Assembly (NCBI GenBank): GCA_949752735.1
Contig: OX457042.1
Coordinates: 33,402,789-33,466,788 of the forward strand
Direction of reading: 5' to 3'
DNA: 64,000 nucleotides
Source of the DNA: Lumbricus terrestris
Lineage: Eukaryota > Annelida > Clitellata > Crassiclitellata > Lumbricidae
This document shows, piece after piece, positions 39,362 through 54,300 of this stretch (position 1 is the stretch's first letter; every line of letters begins with the position of its first letter). The notes under the pieces are model-generated. The model had not been told where the DNA came from and did no database searches. It saw only the letters and a list, made by a program, of their open reading frames with translations. The position numbers were made by a program, and so were the translations under genes.

Positions 39362-42300
39362 ATGAAAAATTACCAAATTTTGCGATATGACTAATATTAT
39401 AAGTCGTGTCGAGGTCAAGAATGCACCCAACCACATGGGTGAATGTATTAATCATTGGATGTCTGGAACGGGTCATAAGACAAAAATAAAATAACTCCTG
39501 GGAAGGCAGATAGATAAATGGTAACACTTGCTTGAAGAACAAATAGATCCTGACAGACACGATGGATGCCATAGCCCATATGGGTTAACTCAGCCTTCCA
39601 CCTCTATAGGGCAGCTGCAAAATTAGTGGTGAGTGACTAGCTGTCAAGATGTGTGTTCAATAAAATCATGAAATTTGTACCAGTGTTTCAATGTTACTTC
39701 TGTAGTTTGTCATTACTACAAGATAAACACTAACATATCATTACTGGTTAACAGACAAACTTTCAGAGCCTTACACATGCAAACATTTTGACCATGTAGT
39801 AAAGATAGGATGGGAGATCAAAAACATCTTTTCAAACCCAATCTATAAAAGTATTAGACTTTCCATGTTCCAAATCCAAAACTGTACAGACAGAAAACTG
39901 TAGATTCTAAGCAAAAAGAGATATACGGTACAGGTATACAAATCTTAAACAACAAAGAGGTACATTCATAGCCAAAGAAACACAAACAGCCCAACTGACA
40001 TAGATGTAAAAAGAGTCATAGATACACAAACAAACATATAGACATACACAGATAAACAAAAAGACAAACAATATACAAATACATATATGCCCGCAAACTT
40101 ACACATGTACAATACATACACACACAAAGATACAGATTCACCGACAAACACACAGACAAAAACAGAAATAAATAAATAATCATGTACAAAAACAGAAAGA
40201 CAAACAGGCATGAACATTGAGCAAACAGACAAACAAACAATCACAGAGACAGAGTTAAACAGGCAGAGAAACACACTTAAACAAACATACACACACAGAC
40301 AAATGAAAAGAAACACACACAGACAGCACTGACCTGGTAAGGAACCTGTGCAAGGTGTGCAGGAAGTTCAAACAGTTCGGCAATAGGCATTTCGCATTTC
40401 TGACCAATATCAATGTAAAACACTTCAGCCTGGTCTGGATGATTAGCCGATTCCGTCGAAAAGACGTTCAACACCTCGACCCTATCAGAAAAGCAAGACA
40501 AGAAAACTCTGCCATCAAAAACTGACACAAGCACCACCATAAAAAACATACACACGTCAAATCAGAAAAGTAATTCATGTCACACCAATAATTTAACAAT
40601 CAAAGGCAAGACGAAAATGGACAATATGTCTTGCTAACAGGCTCACCTAGTTTCTCATAACAAAATTCATGATGGCACTTTCAACAGCACCACAGTTCGT
40701 AAAGTTTTGTTGCAAAGTAAAACATCAGTTTTTATATTTTAATCTCAATCTTTATTATTTCTTTGAACTGGTTGTAAATAGTTGATGTGTATCAGCTGTT
40801 TTGAATGCCAGTAATTAACAAATATAATATTGCTAACAATGCTATTTCAAATATTTTCCATAACAAAAGAGCAGCACTTAAATACTTTGAATGTCTCAAC
40901 ATTATACAAATAGTTTTATAAGTATCATAGAAAAGCAAACAGAAGGAAAAACAAACATAATAATTCTATTCAGCGGCGGAAAACAAGCAGATCAACTCGA
41001 AACTACATAGCAAACAGATTTGTTCCAACAACACAGTCCAGCAACAGAGAACCCACGGTCCCTAAAATAGGTCCTCGATTTTCGTACCTTGATATAACCC
41101 CAGGGGCAATTTTGATCTGAATGATAATACAGAAGTCATTTTAAACAAATAATTATCAACTGCTTGCATCTGCATAATTAAAGGTTCACTAAATAAATGT
41201 CTTAATAAGTTTACACCAGAAGTAGATTACCTGTGAAATATGTGTTGGATATCTTCTCGAGCATATAGCTGGGATGGTTCGGCAGTCTCTGAAACACGAG
41301 ACAAACATGTCCAAAAACACTGCTACCCGTACCAAAATAAACCGCTCTGACAAGCAAGAACTCTATACATGTATGTAAATCTCTGAAATTTCTCCAGAAC
41401 AGACAATGGCCGAGTAGAGAAGATCAATTATGAACCTCGGTGCATAACCAAACACCCACAACGCATCGTGGACGAATTTCTCAACACGGCATTACAATTC
41501 AACATAAAAAATATTTTCTTCAATATTCATTCAAAATAATCAATTTATATCAAAAATAAATATTTCCGATCGCGTAATAAAAAACCTAATCATCTTTCAT
41601 GTACCTCAGATATACATCTACATCTAGAATGGCTTTTTCAGTTCTGGCAAAAGAAAGACGACCAACCACACTGAAACACAGCGGCACAACATCGAGACGA
41701 TACACTAATTTATTCAAGCCCACGACATTTTGCCTATGAAGATTACTGGAGTTATAACTGCCATTTGAATGCACATTAATTAGTCTGAAAGATAATGTGG
41801 CTGGCTGTTCATCATAAGTTTGAAGTTCAAATCCAGAAATCTGTTTTGTAATATTGAAGTTTAAGTTACGCCCCTGGCGAACTCATGTATGCTGATCTCA
41901 TGCCATGAATGGGGGGAGATCATACAGCAAGGGAGAGGATTGGCCATCACCCTAACCCCCTTTAACAACAAGAGGGATTAGTTTTCAATGCATTTTAATA
42001 TATGCTCGACGTTAAAGCACTTGCTAAATGCTGATCAACACTCAGAAAAATTAAGCCACTCACAATTGACTCCCATTAACGTTTCTTCTGAGTGCTAATC
42101 TAACTCTAAGGAAAGCCCTTCCCCCCATTATTATTACAATAATAACAATAAACAATAGTTATTATTATTAGCATCATCATCATTATTATTATTATTTTAT
42201 TTTTCTTCTTTCTATTATTATCATTACAATTATTATAATAAACAATCCTTATTATTAAATTACCATTATTATTATTTTTTGCCCCGAGGTAGGTAGGACC

Positions 42301-45300
42301 CATCAGGGAGGGATCCTAAATACTTATTACTATTATTATTCTTTTATCGACACCCAACTACGTATGATTTGGTGGTACCAACCGACGTGACGTTGGTTAG
42401 AGGGACGACTGAAGTGGTGAGCCATTTCCATCGACAGATTGGCGCCCTCTGTTCTCAGCGATGTCACATGACCATCGTGATCTCGATGTTCGATCAGCTG
42501 AACGTAGAAGAACGACGCATCGACCACATGCTTTATCCACACCTGCTCATTAAGACACACCTGCTCGTTAAGACACACCTGCTCGTTAAGAACACCTGCT
42601 TGTTAAGACACACCTGCTCGTTAAGAACACCTGCTCGTTAAGATACACCTGCTCATTAAGACACACCTGCTCGTTAAGACACACCTGCTCATTAAGACAT
42701 ACCTGCTCATTAAGACACACCTGCTCATTAATACACACCTGCTCATTAAGACACACCTGCTTGTTAGACACACTTACGCGTTAAGACACACCTGCTCATT
42801 GCTGGTCACCAAGATAGCTCTAACCGTAATCAGTCTAATCCTAATGATGACAATTCACATGGCATCAGTTACAAGTACCTAGCATTTAGTAGCAAGATAC
42901 TTATAAGTAGCAACCTACTGGTAGGATGCCTAATAATACCAACTATCAGTGAGAAACAATAATAATCAAACGTAATAACAGATACACTTACAAATCCGTA
43001 TAATAATAATAAACGCTATATACGAATGGTACATGGCGTACTAAAAAAGGTGACATGCGATTCTGACACCCTCTTGGAGATATGTACGATTCTATGAAAA
43101 CAGCAAAAAACTGAAGCAAATGGGGAGCAACAGATGACTTTACCCCTCCCGTGACATTCTGCCGAACTTCCTGAGCACTGTGTATAGGACAGGCCATTGG
43201 TTTTCCATGTCATCATTGCCAATGACTTTCCTTCTGTTCACTCAGTTGTCACATTTGCTGTTCTACTGCTAAGTCTGTGTTCATGCTATCTATCTACAGG
43301 TCATAGGGCTTCGATGCAGAACTGTTATGGGCTCACGTGCATTCCATGCCTCTGCTCCCAAAGAATGGAATCTACTTCCACTCTCTCTTTGTTGCTCAAA
43401 TTCACTCCCTTCCTTCAAAAAGCGGCTCAAAACTCACTATTTCTCTTTGGCTTTCAAGCACATGGACCTTTAACTGCATCTTCCTCTGGCGGCTGACTAC
43501 CCGCGCCTCAGATTCACACTTAGGTGTGACCTTGCGCGCGTAATAAATTTATGTAATAATAATAAAAATAATAATATTAACCCTTTACCCGTTCATTTTT
43601 AAATTTTAAGCCCGTTTTCAGCGGATATTCTCGGGGCAAACGGGTAAAAGATTAAGGAAATTTTAGAACTGCACAGAGCACAACCCCTTCTATCCCTTCC
43701 ACCCTTATCGGTAAACTACTCTCAATCAGATCACAACGACCCTTTCTGCTATTTTTAACTGCACAGAAGTGCTTCTGATACGTTCACAATTAAGTTGACA
43801 CGTCACAGGTCGTTTAGTTGTGGTCTTACTCTATTTATCTCTTCATCTTAGAATATTGTATGCACTGCATGTTTTCGTTTTCGCTAACTTCATGAACCAC
43901 TTCAACCTTTTAAGTAATTTTGTAAAATCCACAAGACAATAAAGTCTTGGCAAGCATGATTGCAACTGCACAGTACACATGCACAAGATACGTATGTGTG
44001 CAACTGTGCATAGTGCATACGTGTCTGCACATATCTGTGTGTATGTGTACAAATGTATGCATAACATACTTTAATGTTGCCTTCGGTTGGCAGTTTGATG
44101 TAGCACGGCATAAGTCCTGGTTCATCGAGACTTGAAAAAACCTTGTGACGACGATGACAAATGTTTTGGTTCCTGCGCAGATAAAAAGTTACACATCCAA
44201 AAATAAGCAGAAATTCCACAACCGATCGACCATTGTTCATAGAAGATGCGTACATAAGAAAACTATTATACACCAGTAGAAAACAAAGGATGAAAACATC
44301 GCTGCTTCAATCACAATATCCTCCCAAAGACAGTCCAATGCCTTTGACAACAGCCCCATGCCTTTGACAACAGCCCCATGCCTTTGACAAAATTCTGTTG
44401 TTAGAAAAAAAACCCAATAAAAAATGAAAATTCAGCCTTTCATCTATTCAAGTCAAGGGAGAGCAATGGCAAGATCTCTTTGTCTCCTTATCCACTCCCG
44501 AACAAAGACTACTTGGTGCATCTGCCACCATTTGGGAATGTCCTCACCTCCTCTTCATGTGTTATCCTTCTTTCTAGATACTTTCCTAAATCCATTTCTC
44601 CTCAAAATCTATATTACTTCTCTCAGGGTACTCAGTACTCACCCTTGGAGCACTATTGCAAGCAGTATTACAAACTTACATTATGCCTATGCCTTTCATC
44701 GCAGCCTTAAAACAGTTCTTATCAACCGAGGTAGGGTCGGGAGCGCTCCTGAGTAGTAACCTTGATGGGGCGCTATATAAATCTCATTAATGAATGAATG
44801 AACGAATAACATGGCATACGCTTGTAATTAGGCATGCATCATTTATGCAAGACATTTATGCAATTGAATACCTGCTAAATATTTGTATTTATAACTCTTT
44901 TTGAAAATCTTTCAAGGGTGCTGGACTTTAATTCAACCTATGACAAACATCTGGTACCTGCAGACACCGAATTTCTTGAGGTCATGGCAGAGAAGGCTTC
45001 GTTTTCCCTTCTCCCTCGCTTCCATGTGTTTCTCCGACATTCTGGCCAACTCCGCCGGGATGCTGTATCCGCACCGCTGCAGGACCAGAATCAAACGACT
45101 CGAGAGATGCTGACAATCCTCCGTGATGAGGAGGTAAGAGATGCACTCATCAACAACCTAAATACAATAGCACACTATCAAGTAAATAAAACAATACAAA
45201 AAACACAAATACATCAAACTCAAAGATCAATTTGCTTTAAATACAACATCTTAAAAATACTCAATATATTCAAAGATTCCATCTAGATACAAAATATAAC

Positions 45301-48300
45301 AACATGTAAGACTACAAAAAAGGCATTAAAATATTAATTATAAATAAAGCTGCCATATGAAAACAACATATTAAAACTATTCCATGTATATTGCATAAAT
45401 TGTATATATACAGCATATTAGCATGCCAAGCGGTGCTATATGAATTCATGATTATGATTACAAATTATGCAATACATCAATACATATATATATAAATATA
45501 TAATAGATATATAATATATCATAAATTGAAAATAAATACAAGAGAATATGAGAAAAGAGAAAATGCAGAGTTCCTAAGGGTCAGGCATATGATACACACA
45601 TGTGGTTAGATACACACACGTCACTTATACGCATGGTGTATAAATTCAAACATGATACTGTTGACATGGTACTCAAACGTGTTGGTACAGAAAGTACTTC
45701 TCAATTTTTAGCCACTGAACTATTCTGATCCGGAAATAATTTTTCACGGAACCCCAATCCAAAAAACCCAAATTCTGGTAGGCCTATATGTAGCATCCAG
45801 AAAAAATAAACCACAATAGACTTAATAAATTGTACAGTTCTGTTCTAAATAAGAAAATTCTCTGTACAACAAGAAAAGTTCAAAAGTGACTTCATAAAAA
45901 AATAGAGCAAATTAATCTAAAAACGTTGATATAGTTTCAATTCATAAATGTCAGATCAGAAATTATTTTAAACGACATTTTTCACACAGAACCCGGAGTT
46001 TGATTTCTAATGTACAAACACATTCAAACAACACTTTATCTAATTCCTCATTTACCCCCGATTCCCTCATGGCACCTTAAGAGTTCTGTGAAACACACAG
46101 TAGAAATGCTGGCATAGAAAATGCTGACTTCCTATGGCCACATGTTTACATGCAAACATAGAATCCTTTCGGCAATACAAGGACAACACAGCCCACTTTC
46201 CAGAACAAAACAAGTTACGAAATTACATGGCTAATTTCATTAATTTATATCTGTGATACATACACATTCGTTGTGGTCTTCATACAGTTCGAAGTATTTG
46301 CGAAGGCACCATAGTCGATTTGCAAAGATGTCAAGTTGAGGCGTCAAATCAAAGTGAATGACCCAGCATGCATCCGATATGCTGAGCAAACTCAATGCAG
46401 CGTCCGTGAGAACTGCAAGCAAAAAACACCACATGAAAACTATTTTATATTTAATTTGTATTGGTTTTGTATTTATTCATTATGGTTCATTTATTCTTTT
46501 GACCAATCTTTGTGGCTTTTCTATTCAGTAAAAAAGACTAGTTTCAGGGTTAATTCACAACTCAGAATCACATTCCGGTGTGACTGTGCCCCCATTAATA
46601 ACCTATTATAACAATAATAATTAAATCTCGTGTTATGGTTCATTGTGATGACTTTTAATGCTCTACTCTTTGCATATACATTACCATTACTTTTTTTTTT
46701 TACTACATGCATTCCGTTATTAAAGTCTGAATTACTCACAAAGAAGTACAGGTTAAATATGTCATAAATTGCTATAATATGAAAAATAAACATACGTAAG
46801 TAAATATATTTCCTTCTTAAATATTTAATGTAAAAACAATTGTACAACTGCATTTTACTCTCTACTTTCAACGTCCAACTTCAGATTCTTAATTCTATGT
46901 GGTCAGTTACTGACCGAATTAACTTTATAGTCACCTAGAACCGGCTGCGAATCGTCTCGATGCGGCAGATTCCAATCACGATTCACCTTTGCCAGATCGC
47001 TGCTGTTCATTTCGTCATGAGCGAGAAGAGTATAAAAAGAAGCAGCCCTCGCAATCTGAATATCCCACAACAAAATAATAAACCATAACCATACTTTTTA
47101 TTTAAACCAAACAGATAAAAACAGCTTAACAGATGTATTTTAGGTTATATATACAGGGTGGGCCAAAAGTATTTGTTCAACTTTGAAGGCCTATAACTTA
47201 GGCAGTTTAGCAAGTAAGCGTATGCTTTATGCATCAAATTAAAGGTATTTCACTCTAGTATTAACTCTAAAAAAGTCGAACTGATACTAGTTTAGGTTTT
47301 AATTATATGCCCGGAACAGCGCTAGCTACTATATTTTGCTGTCGTTTGTGACGCAACCTGGCGCCGTTGACAGACGATGATCGCGTTTCGATCTTAAGTT
47401 TACGAACTGATAAGTGATCTAATTCGTTTCAAATGATTGACGAATATTCTAATAGTGGATGGAATAGACAATACCTTGAATTATCTGCTACGGAAAATTG
47501 ATAAAACAGGACTTTATCGCAAACCATGGGAATCGTAGCGCACGGCGCTCACATCCGCTAACATTGCTCGTGTGTCCGCGTACATTTGCAGTCAAGACAA
47601 CGACCAGGGCAGGCCCTGAATGCAAATTCAGCGCAAAACAGGCAGTCTTAGAAGCACTGAATAGCGTATTGGAAAAGATTATAGACCTAAAGTTAAAGCA
47701 GTTTGTCGACGAGAAGTCCAGCGAGCTCTCCAGCTCTTACGCAAAGAAACGGCTGGCAGCGTGCAAGCGTCTGAAGCAGCGCATGGCAGTGCACGGCTGT
47801 TGGCAAAATTGAAAGGACGTGGTTTTCCGATTAGAAGATATTCATGGTAGGGACCCTACAAACACCCAAAATGATCGTGTCTACGCGCGTTTTAGCAAAA
47901 AACGATAGAATTTCCCGGGGAATCGGCGTCATAATGCGTCAGCAATGACAAAAAATGGTAGCTAGCGCTGTTCCTAGTATATAATTAAAACCTAAACTAG
48001 TATCAGTTCGACTTTTTTAGAGTTAATACTAGAGTGAAATACTTTAAATTTGATGCATTAAGCATACACTTACTTGCTAAACTGCCTAAGTTATAGGCCT
48101 TCAAAGTTGAACAAATACTTTTGGCCCACCCTGTACAATGTTGGCTCAAAGGCAGAGTCCTAATAAGGCCTCAGCCCGCTAACAAAGGTTATTTCTAAAA
48201 GGGGTAAGCACATTAAATGTTAAGCAATTGCCTTCATGGCCCAAATAGATATTTCACAGCTCAAATTCACTTGTTTTCGGTCAAAAAGTGACCCAAAACT

Positions 48301-51300
48301 CACTATTTCTCCTAAACTTTCACGCACCAGGATATCTTACTGCATCTCCTCCTGGCATATGACCAAGATCAACAATTTAATACATATGACCAGGATTAAC
48401 AGTTTAATACATATGACCAAGATTAACAGTTTAATACATATGACCAAGATTAACAGTTTAATACATATGACCAAGATCAACAGTTTAATACATATGACCA
48501 AGATTAACAGTTTAATACATATGACCAAGATTAACAGTTTAATACAGGGTGGCGCAAAATAAACCGGACTATTAGTTTTTGCAATTGCATCGCTTGAATA
48601 ATCAAAGTAATTATCGCCTTAAAACTATCATTAGACAGTCCAAACACCAACCAATTCACAGAATGATCGAGTTTACGCCAACGTAGCTGTGAAACGAGAC
48701 ATTCCTTCAGAACGCTTGCTGAAAGGTTGGAAGCACTTCTCACAGAGCATCATGGTTTCGGTTGCCGTGTCGCAGCTGGGGAAATCGTCATTAGTTTTCG
48801 TTGAACGAGGAGCAAACGTTAACAGTTCCTATTATGTGACGTCTTCCTACATCAAGGATTACTGCCAGACATTATAGCTCACTCTGGTCACAATTTCACT
48901 TTCCAGCAGGATGGAGCACCTGCTCATCGTTCACGAAAAACAGTTGCTTTTCTCACTGCTCACGTTCCAGACTTTATTGAACCAGAAAATTGGCCACCGA
49001 ACAGTCCGGACTTGAATCCCGTAGACTATTCCATCTGGGGAATCCTTCAGCAGCTTGTCTACAGGCAGAGAATTCGAGATATTGAACATTTGAAAGAAGT
49101 TCTGACCGCATGCTGGGACGAAATCATCGAGGACACTATCAACCGGGCTATTGGACAGTTTCGCAAGCGATTATCATTGGTTATCGCAGCAAACGGAGGA
49201 CATAATTGAACATCACTTTGACTGAAATTTCTTACGCATTCAGAAAATTCTGAAATTTTACAGTTCATTCAATGTTATATTAAATGCCAAACCAATGCCA
49301 GTTTTAAGGCGATAATTACTTTGATTATTCAAGCGATGCAATTGCAAAAACTAATAGTCCGGTTTATTTTGCGCCACCCTGTACATATGACCAAGATTAA
49401 CAGTTTAATACATATGACCGTGAATGCTGCACAAAATCACATTAACAATAATGATAATAGTAAGAAATTGGAGAGGCCTGCAACACTATATAAGTCTGAT
49501 GCCTTCCGTACCTCATAAAGATGTTTAGCTTCCGCAGTGTCTGATGTAAAGATCAGGACTTTCTTCTTCTTCGACCCAAGAAGCGATAGCACTTGGCTGC
49601 AGCGGTGCTGAGCGCGACACATCAGCGGTTCCTGCTTCACCCGGCCATAGTACGCCGACTCCATTTTGGCAGCAACTATGACGACAGGACACACTTGGTT
49701 TTCCAGTGAAAAGTCCTTGATGGATGGAGTCCATCTCTGGCTGAAGATGAGGACCTGCTGAGGAGCGGAGCCGCCCTGGCGCTCGTTCAGCTCCAGCTTG
49801 TACTGCGACATCAGCAGATCCAGCTACAAGTGAAAATAGGTCGCACAGTCTGCATTCAGTGAATATGTGACTTTGCGTTGGCTAAGTAATAGAAAGCCAA
49901 GCACGGACTAATACAGTGTTGCTCGCCTGATGCCTGATGAAAACAATTCAATGACAATAATTTTAAATGCATATACTTACTCATTCATTCATTCATTTAT
50001 TCAACTATTTATTTAAATGCATACTGATTCATTCATTTATTAATTCAAGTATTTATTTAAATGCATACTGATTCATTCATTTATTAATTCAAGTATTTAT
50101 TTAAATGCATACTCATTCATTAATTTATTCATTCAAGTATTTATTTAAATGCATACTCATTCATTCATTTATTCACTCTCATTCAAGTATTTATTTAAAT
50201 GCATACTCATTCATTTATTTATTCATTCAAGTATTTATTTAAATGCATACTCATTCATTCATTTATTCATTCAAGTATTTATTTAGCACCTCTTCCAGGA
50301 AACTACTCAGAGGCTCTCCCGACTCCAGCGTGGTCAAAAAAAGAACAGTTTTCAAGAGCTTATAGAATGTGTCGGAGGGTGACCTGGCATATTATACACG
50401 TATATTCGTACAACCAATATCAATTCCCGACAGCCTTACCTCTGGCTTGAACTGGTCCATTAATACATCTGCATCTTCCAAAACCTAAGAACAGAGCAGT
50501 AAATTGCAAGTAGGTACACAGCAAGTAACAACAATGGTTTTAAAACTTCATTTTAGCGTTTGCAAGCCACCAGTTTCTCTGTCAGAAAAGATTTGCTTCA
50601 CATGTATGGATTATAAGCAAACTCCAGCAATTCTGACCTTAAAACAGCATGACCTACTCTTCCACTGAACTCTTATGAAAGACCCTTGTGCAGGACAATC
50701 TAGTGGAAAACTGAAGCTGATCTTTCATTGCACAATGCACATATAAATAGTATAGAAAAGAGTACTATAGAGTATATAGAATAGTATCATCACTTTGTTT
50801 GTTATGTTTGTATGCGCATTTGCTATTGCGCCCCTTCAAGCTCTCTACTCTGAGGTGCTCCCGACTAGAGCGCATCGGAGTTTCTACTACTGCATCGGAG
50901 TTTCAAGCCGAAGCACCGAGCAATTGCAAGTGAAGGACTTGCCCAAGGTCCCTATGCAGCAACTTGAGGTGGATTCGAACCTGCAACCCTTTGGCTGCAA
51001 GGCGACACAAACATATCCACTACACCACCGCACCCCACAACTTGAACCATATGAATAAAGAAACAAGAAAAAGAGAACCAACCAAATGCGAAACTCTTTT
51101 GAAGCTGATCAACTTCTTGTCCATCATGCGCAGAAAGCTGCTTGGTGTGCTGACCAAAATCTCACATCCGTTGATCAGATTCACCTGAAAAGTAAGACGA
51201 CCAGAAAAGCAACGCTGAAACTTGATTACCTCAACGAAACCGCTTCTTTGTCAAATAAAATGGCATTTTCTTCAAATAAAATGGTATTTCCCTCAAATAA

Positions 51301-54300
51301 AATGGTATTTTCCTCAAATAAAACGGTATTTTCCTCAAATAAAACGGTATTTTCCTCAAATAAAATGGTATTTTCCTCAAATAAAACAGTATTTTCCTCA
51401 AATAAAATGGTATTTTCCTCAAATAAAATGGTATTTTCTTCAAATGAAATGGTATTTTCTTCAAATGAAATGGTATTTTCCTCAAATAAAATGGTATTTT
51501 CCTCAAATAAAATGGTATTTTCCTCAAATAAAATGGTATTTTCCATATTTGTCTCTTCCCTTCATTCGTTGGACATTGATAGAAACGAACGCAATTTGTT
51601 TTCGAAACTGAGCAAGATTCACGCTTCCTTACTTTGAACTCGAATCCACAATGCCTCTGCATTTGTTCGACCACCTTCCTGAAAAGTTTTCTCCTGCATT
51701 TCACTACTGCTCACTTTAAACACTACACAGCGCCTTGAAAGTTGCTTAAAAGGTTTTAAATGACAACAATAATTATAATACTACTAATAACATATAGTTA
51801 TAGACTCCTAAAACATTTAAATGTTGCATGAACTTAGGACCACATCAGGCGCAAAAATGTGAATCAATGAAGAATTCATGATATAATAATAATTAGGGCT
51901 GTTGATTAATCGCCGTTAACGCGAGCGATTAACGCGTTAAAAAATTTGCGATTAATTTTTTTAACGCGTTAATCGCACACGTTAATGTAATACCGTTATA
52001 AGGACCATTGCACACCACAGTATCTCTTATATCGGATTTACGCGGAACAATACAGCGCCAAATGAACAGGTTGATTAATAGGCTATACGTTAATCGTGAA
52101 ACTCAGACCAACTTGTGACCTCAGTGACCTTCAGCACGCAGTAAAAGAACCATCCCCAAAGAAAATGCGACTGCATGAACTGTCATCCTACTCTAAAGAC
52201 GAGCCACGAAATCAGTTGTTGAACAATACAGACTCGTTCTACAAATTGAGAATGATCTGGATCCATTGCAGTGGTGAAAGTTACAGGCAGACAAATACCC
52301 AGTCCTAGCTAAGTTAACTAGGAACCTAGGATCCCCGGCCACCACGGTCCCATGTGAACGTCTCTTTTCTGTATCTGGCTATGTTATGAATAAAAAAGTG
52401 CCTCACTTGAACCAGCCAACGTAAACAAACTTGTTTGCTTAAGCAATTGGATAAGTCATTAATTTAATAATCGAATATGTGTTGGTGCTATGTGTTAGTT
52501 GAACCCCTAGTTTCTCTTTTTGGATGTTGAAGTCTTTGTAAAGGTAGGTCTAGATGAAACTAAAAGGAAATTAGAAAACTTTTTGGCAGCACTGGCTGGT
52601 TTGTTTACTGTTTAGTGCTTAATCGATTATTTCTGTTACACAGAACTGTTCTGAAATTAAGAGGAATAACAATTAACAATCATTATTAATCAAGAACTCA
52701 TTATTTTACTTTTATGTTTATGGATAATTGAATTGTTTTATAATAACTTAATATATATATATAGCAAGTAAACAGAGCTATGTCAGGGAATGTGAAAAAC
52801 GTCGATTAATATTGCGTTAATATTGCGTCAATTTGCGATTAAAAATTTTAATCGTGCAATTAACGCGATTAAAATTTTTAATCGAACGACAGCTCTAATA
52901 ATAATAATAATAATAATAATAAAGGTCCCATATAAAACAACACCACACTTGGTCAGTTCATTTGCAATATAGCATCGCAACTGTTACAAGTCATCTGTTA
53001 AAAGCCCAATATCTTCCAGACCAAGAAAATTTAATCCACCAGGTAGTTCCGTCGTTGGCCCACATACACAAAAGTCTAATTGAATTATTGCACGGATAAT
53101 AAACCGACCTCTTGATTCTCATCTCCGCCTCCACCAAACAGCATGTGGACTCGCAGTCTGATCTGGTGAAGCCGGAGTTTGTCCTGATAGTTGAGAATGC
53201 GCTGACATTGGTCGTGGACTTCCTGGACATGACTCCAATGCGGACAGACGATCAGCACGTACGGCTAACACAGTCAAAAACCTCAAATTACAGCGGCTAT
53301 ATATAACTCAATGCAAATGAATGACCTGCATAGCATCTGGCCCATTCAAAAGCCACAATTACATTTTTTAAACTGGAGGGACAAACGCGTGTTGGGTTAC
53401 GTAAGCAAATTGGTGCACTCTGCATGGTTAATTCGCTAAAATAGGTTGAAAACGACTGCACAAAAGTAGCACAAAGAACTGCGGTGGTGTAGGGGGGTAT
53501 GTTCGGTGACTTGGAGATGGAAGGTTGCGGGTTCGAATCCACCTGAAGCCGCCGCGAAGGGACCCTGAGCAAGTTCTTCACTTGCAATTGCTTATAAGCG
53601 CTTCGGTGTGAAACTCCAATTCAATGTCCACGCTGTAAGCCGGGAGCGCCTCAGAGTAGCAATCTTGAATGGGTTTTATAGCAAGTGCTCATACATACAT
53701 ACCGATACATACATACATACACACATTATTGTGACACATACATACATACATACATACATACAGTCATACATACATACATATAACTACCGGTAGGGTTTTT
53801 CAGGTTATAAAGGCCAAACATTGCATTGTAACCAAACAACTCACAAGGTTTTCAGCTTTGGCAACCACAACTGTTGAATCGAAATCTAATGAATAGTATA
53901 ATACCAAATAAAATGGTGCAAGGACAACACTAGACATTCAGCATCAGACAATCTGGCACAGTGACAATTCAACATTGAAAAATCCACTTTTTTAATATTA
54001 CAAGTAATAGAAATCGTTGTAAACTGCTAACCGAGTTATAATCATACGGTAGTTTTGGCATACCATTTTCTAATGACACCCAGTCTCACCCTATGGAACC
54101 AATTGATCAGAAGTGACAAACTTTCACCATTTCCAAAATCCCAGCAGAAATGAGGAAGATAATAGGGTTTTAATGAACTAATGCACCACAATACATTTAA
54201 CAATATAGTTTGCATGAACTAAAGTCCTCTGTTGCACAAAATGACCTTGGCTGAATTGCGTCTCCACCAAATTGTCTCTACACTAAATTAAGTGTTGCTG

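Noticed and set aside
39966..40316. Minus-strand frame FLCLFVCLSVF-rich
   Set aside because: It comes from a degenerate acaaacag simple repeat. Only the part from 40334 rightward is the Tudor exon.
47498..47812. 104-codon frame as a host gene
   Set aside because: It lies wholly inside the long inverted-repeat element, with no splice sites or known domain.
51086..51704. Frames with SSNKMVF or KIPFYLR repeats
   Set aside because: They come from the 21-bp array. Only the 51083-51184 part on the minus strand is a real helicase exon.
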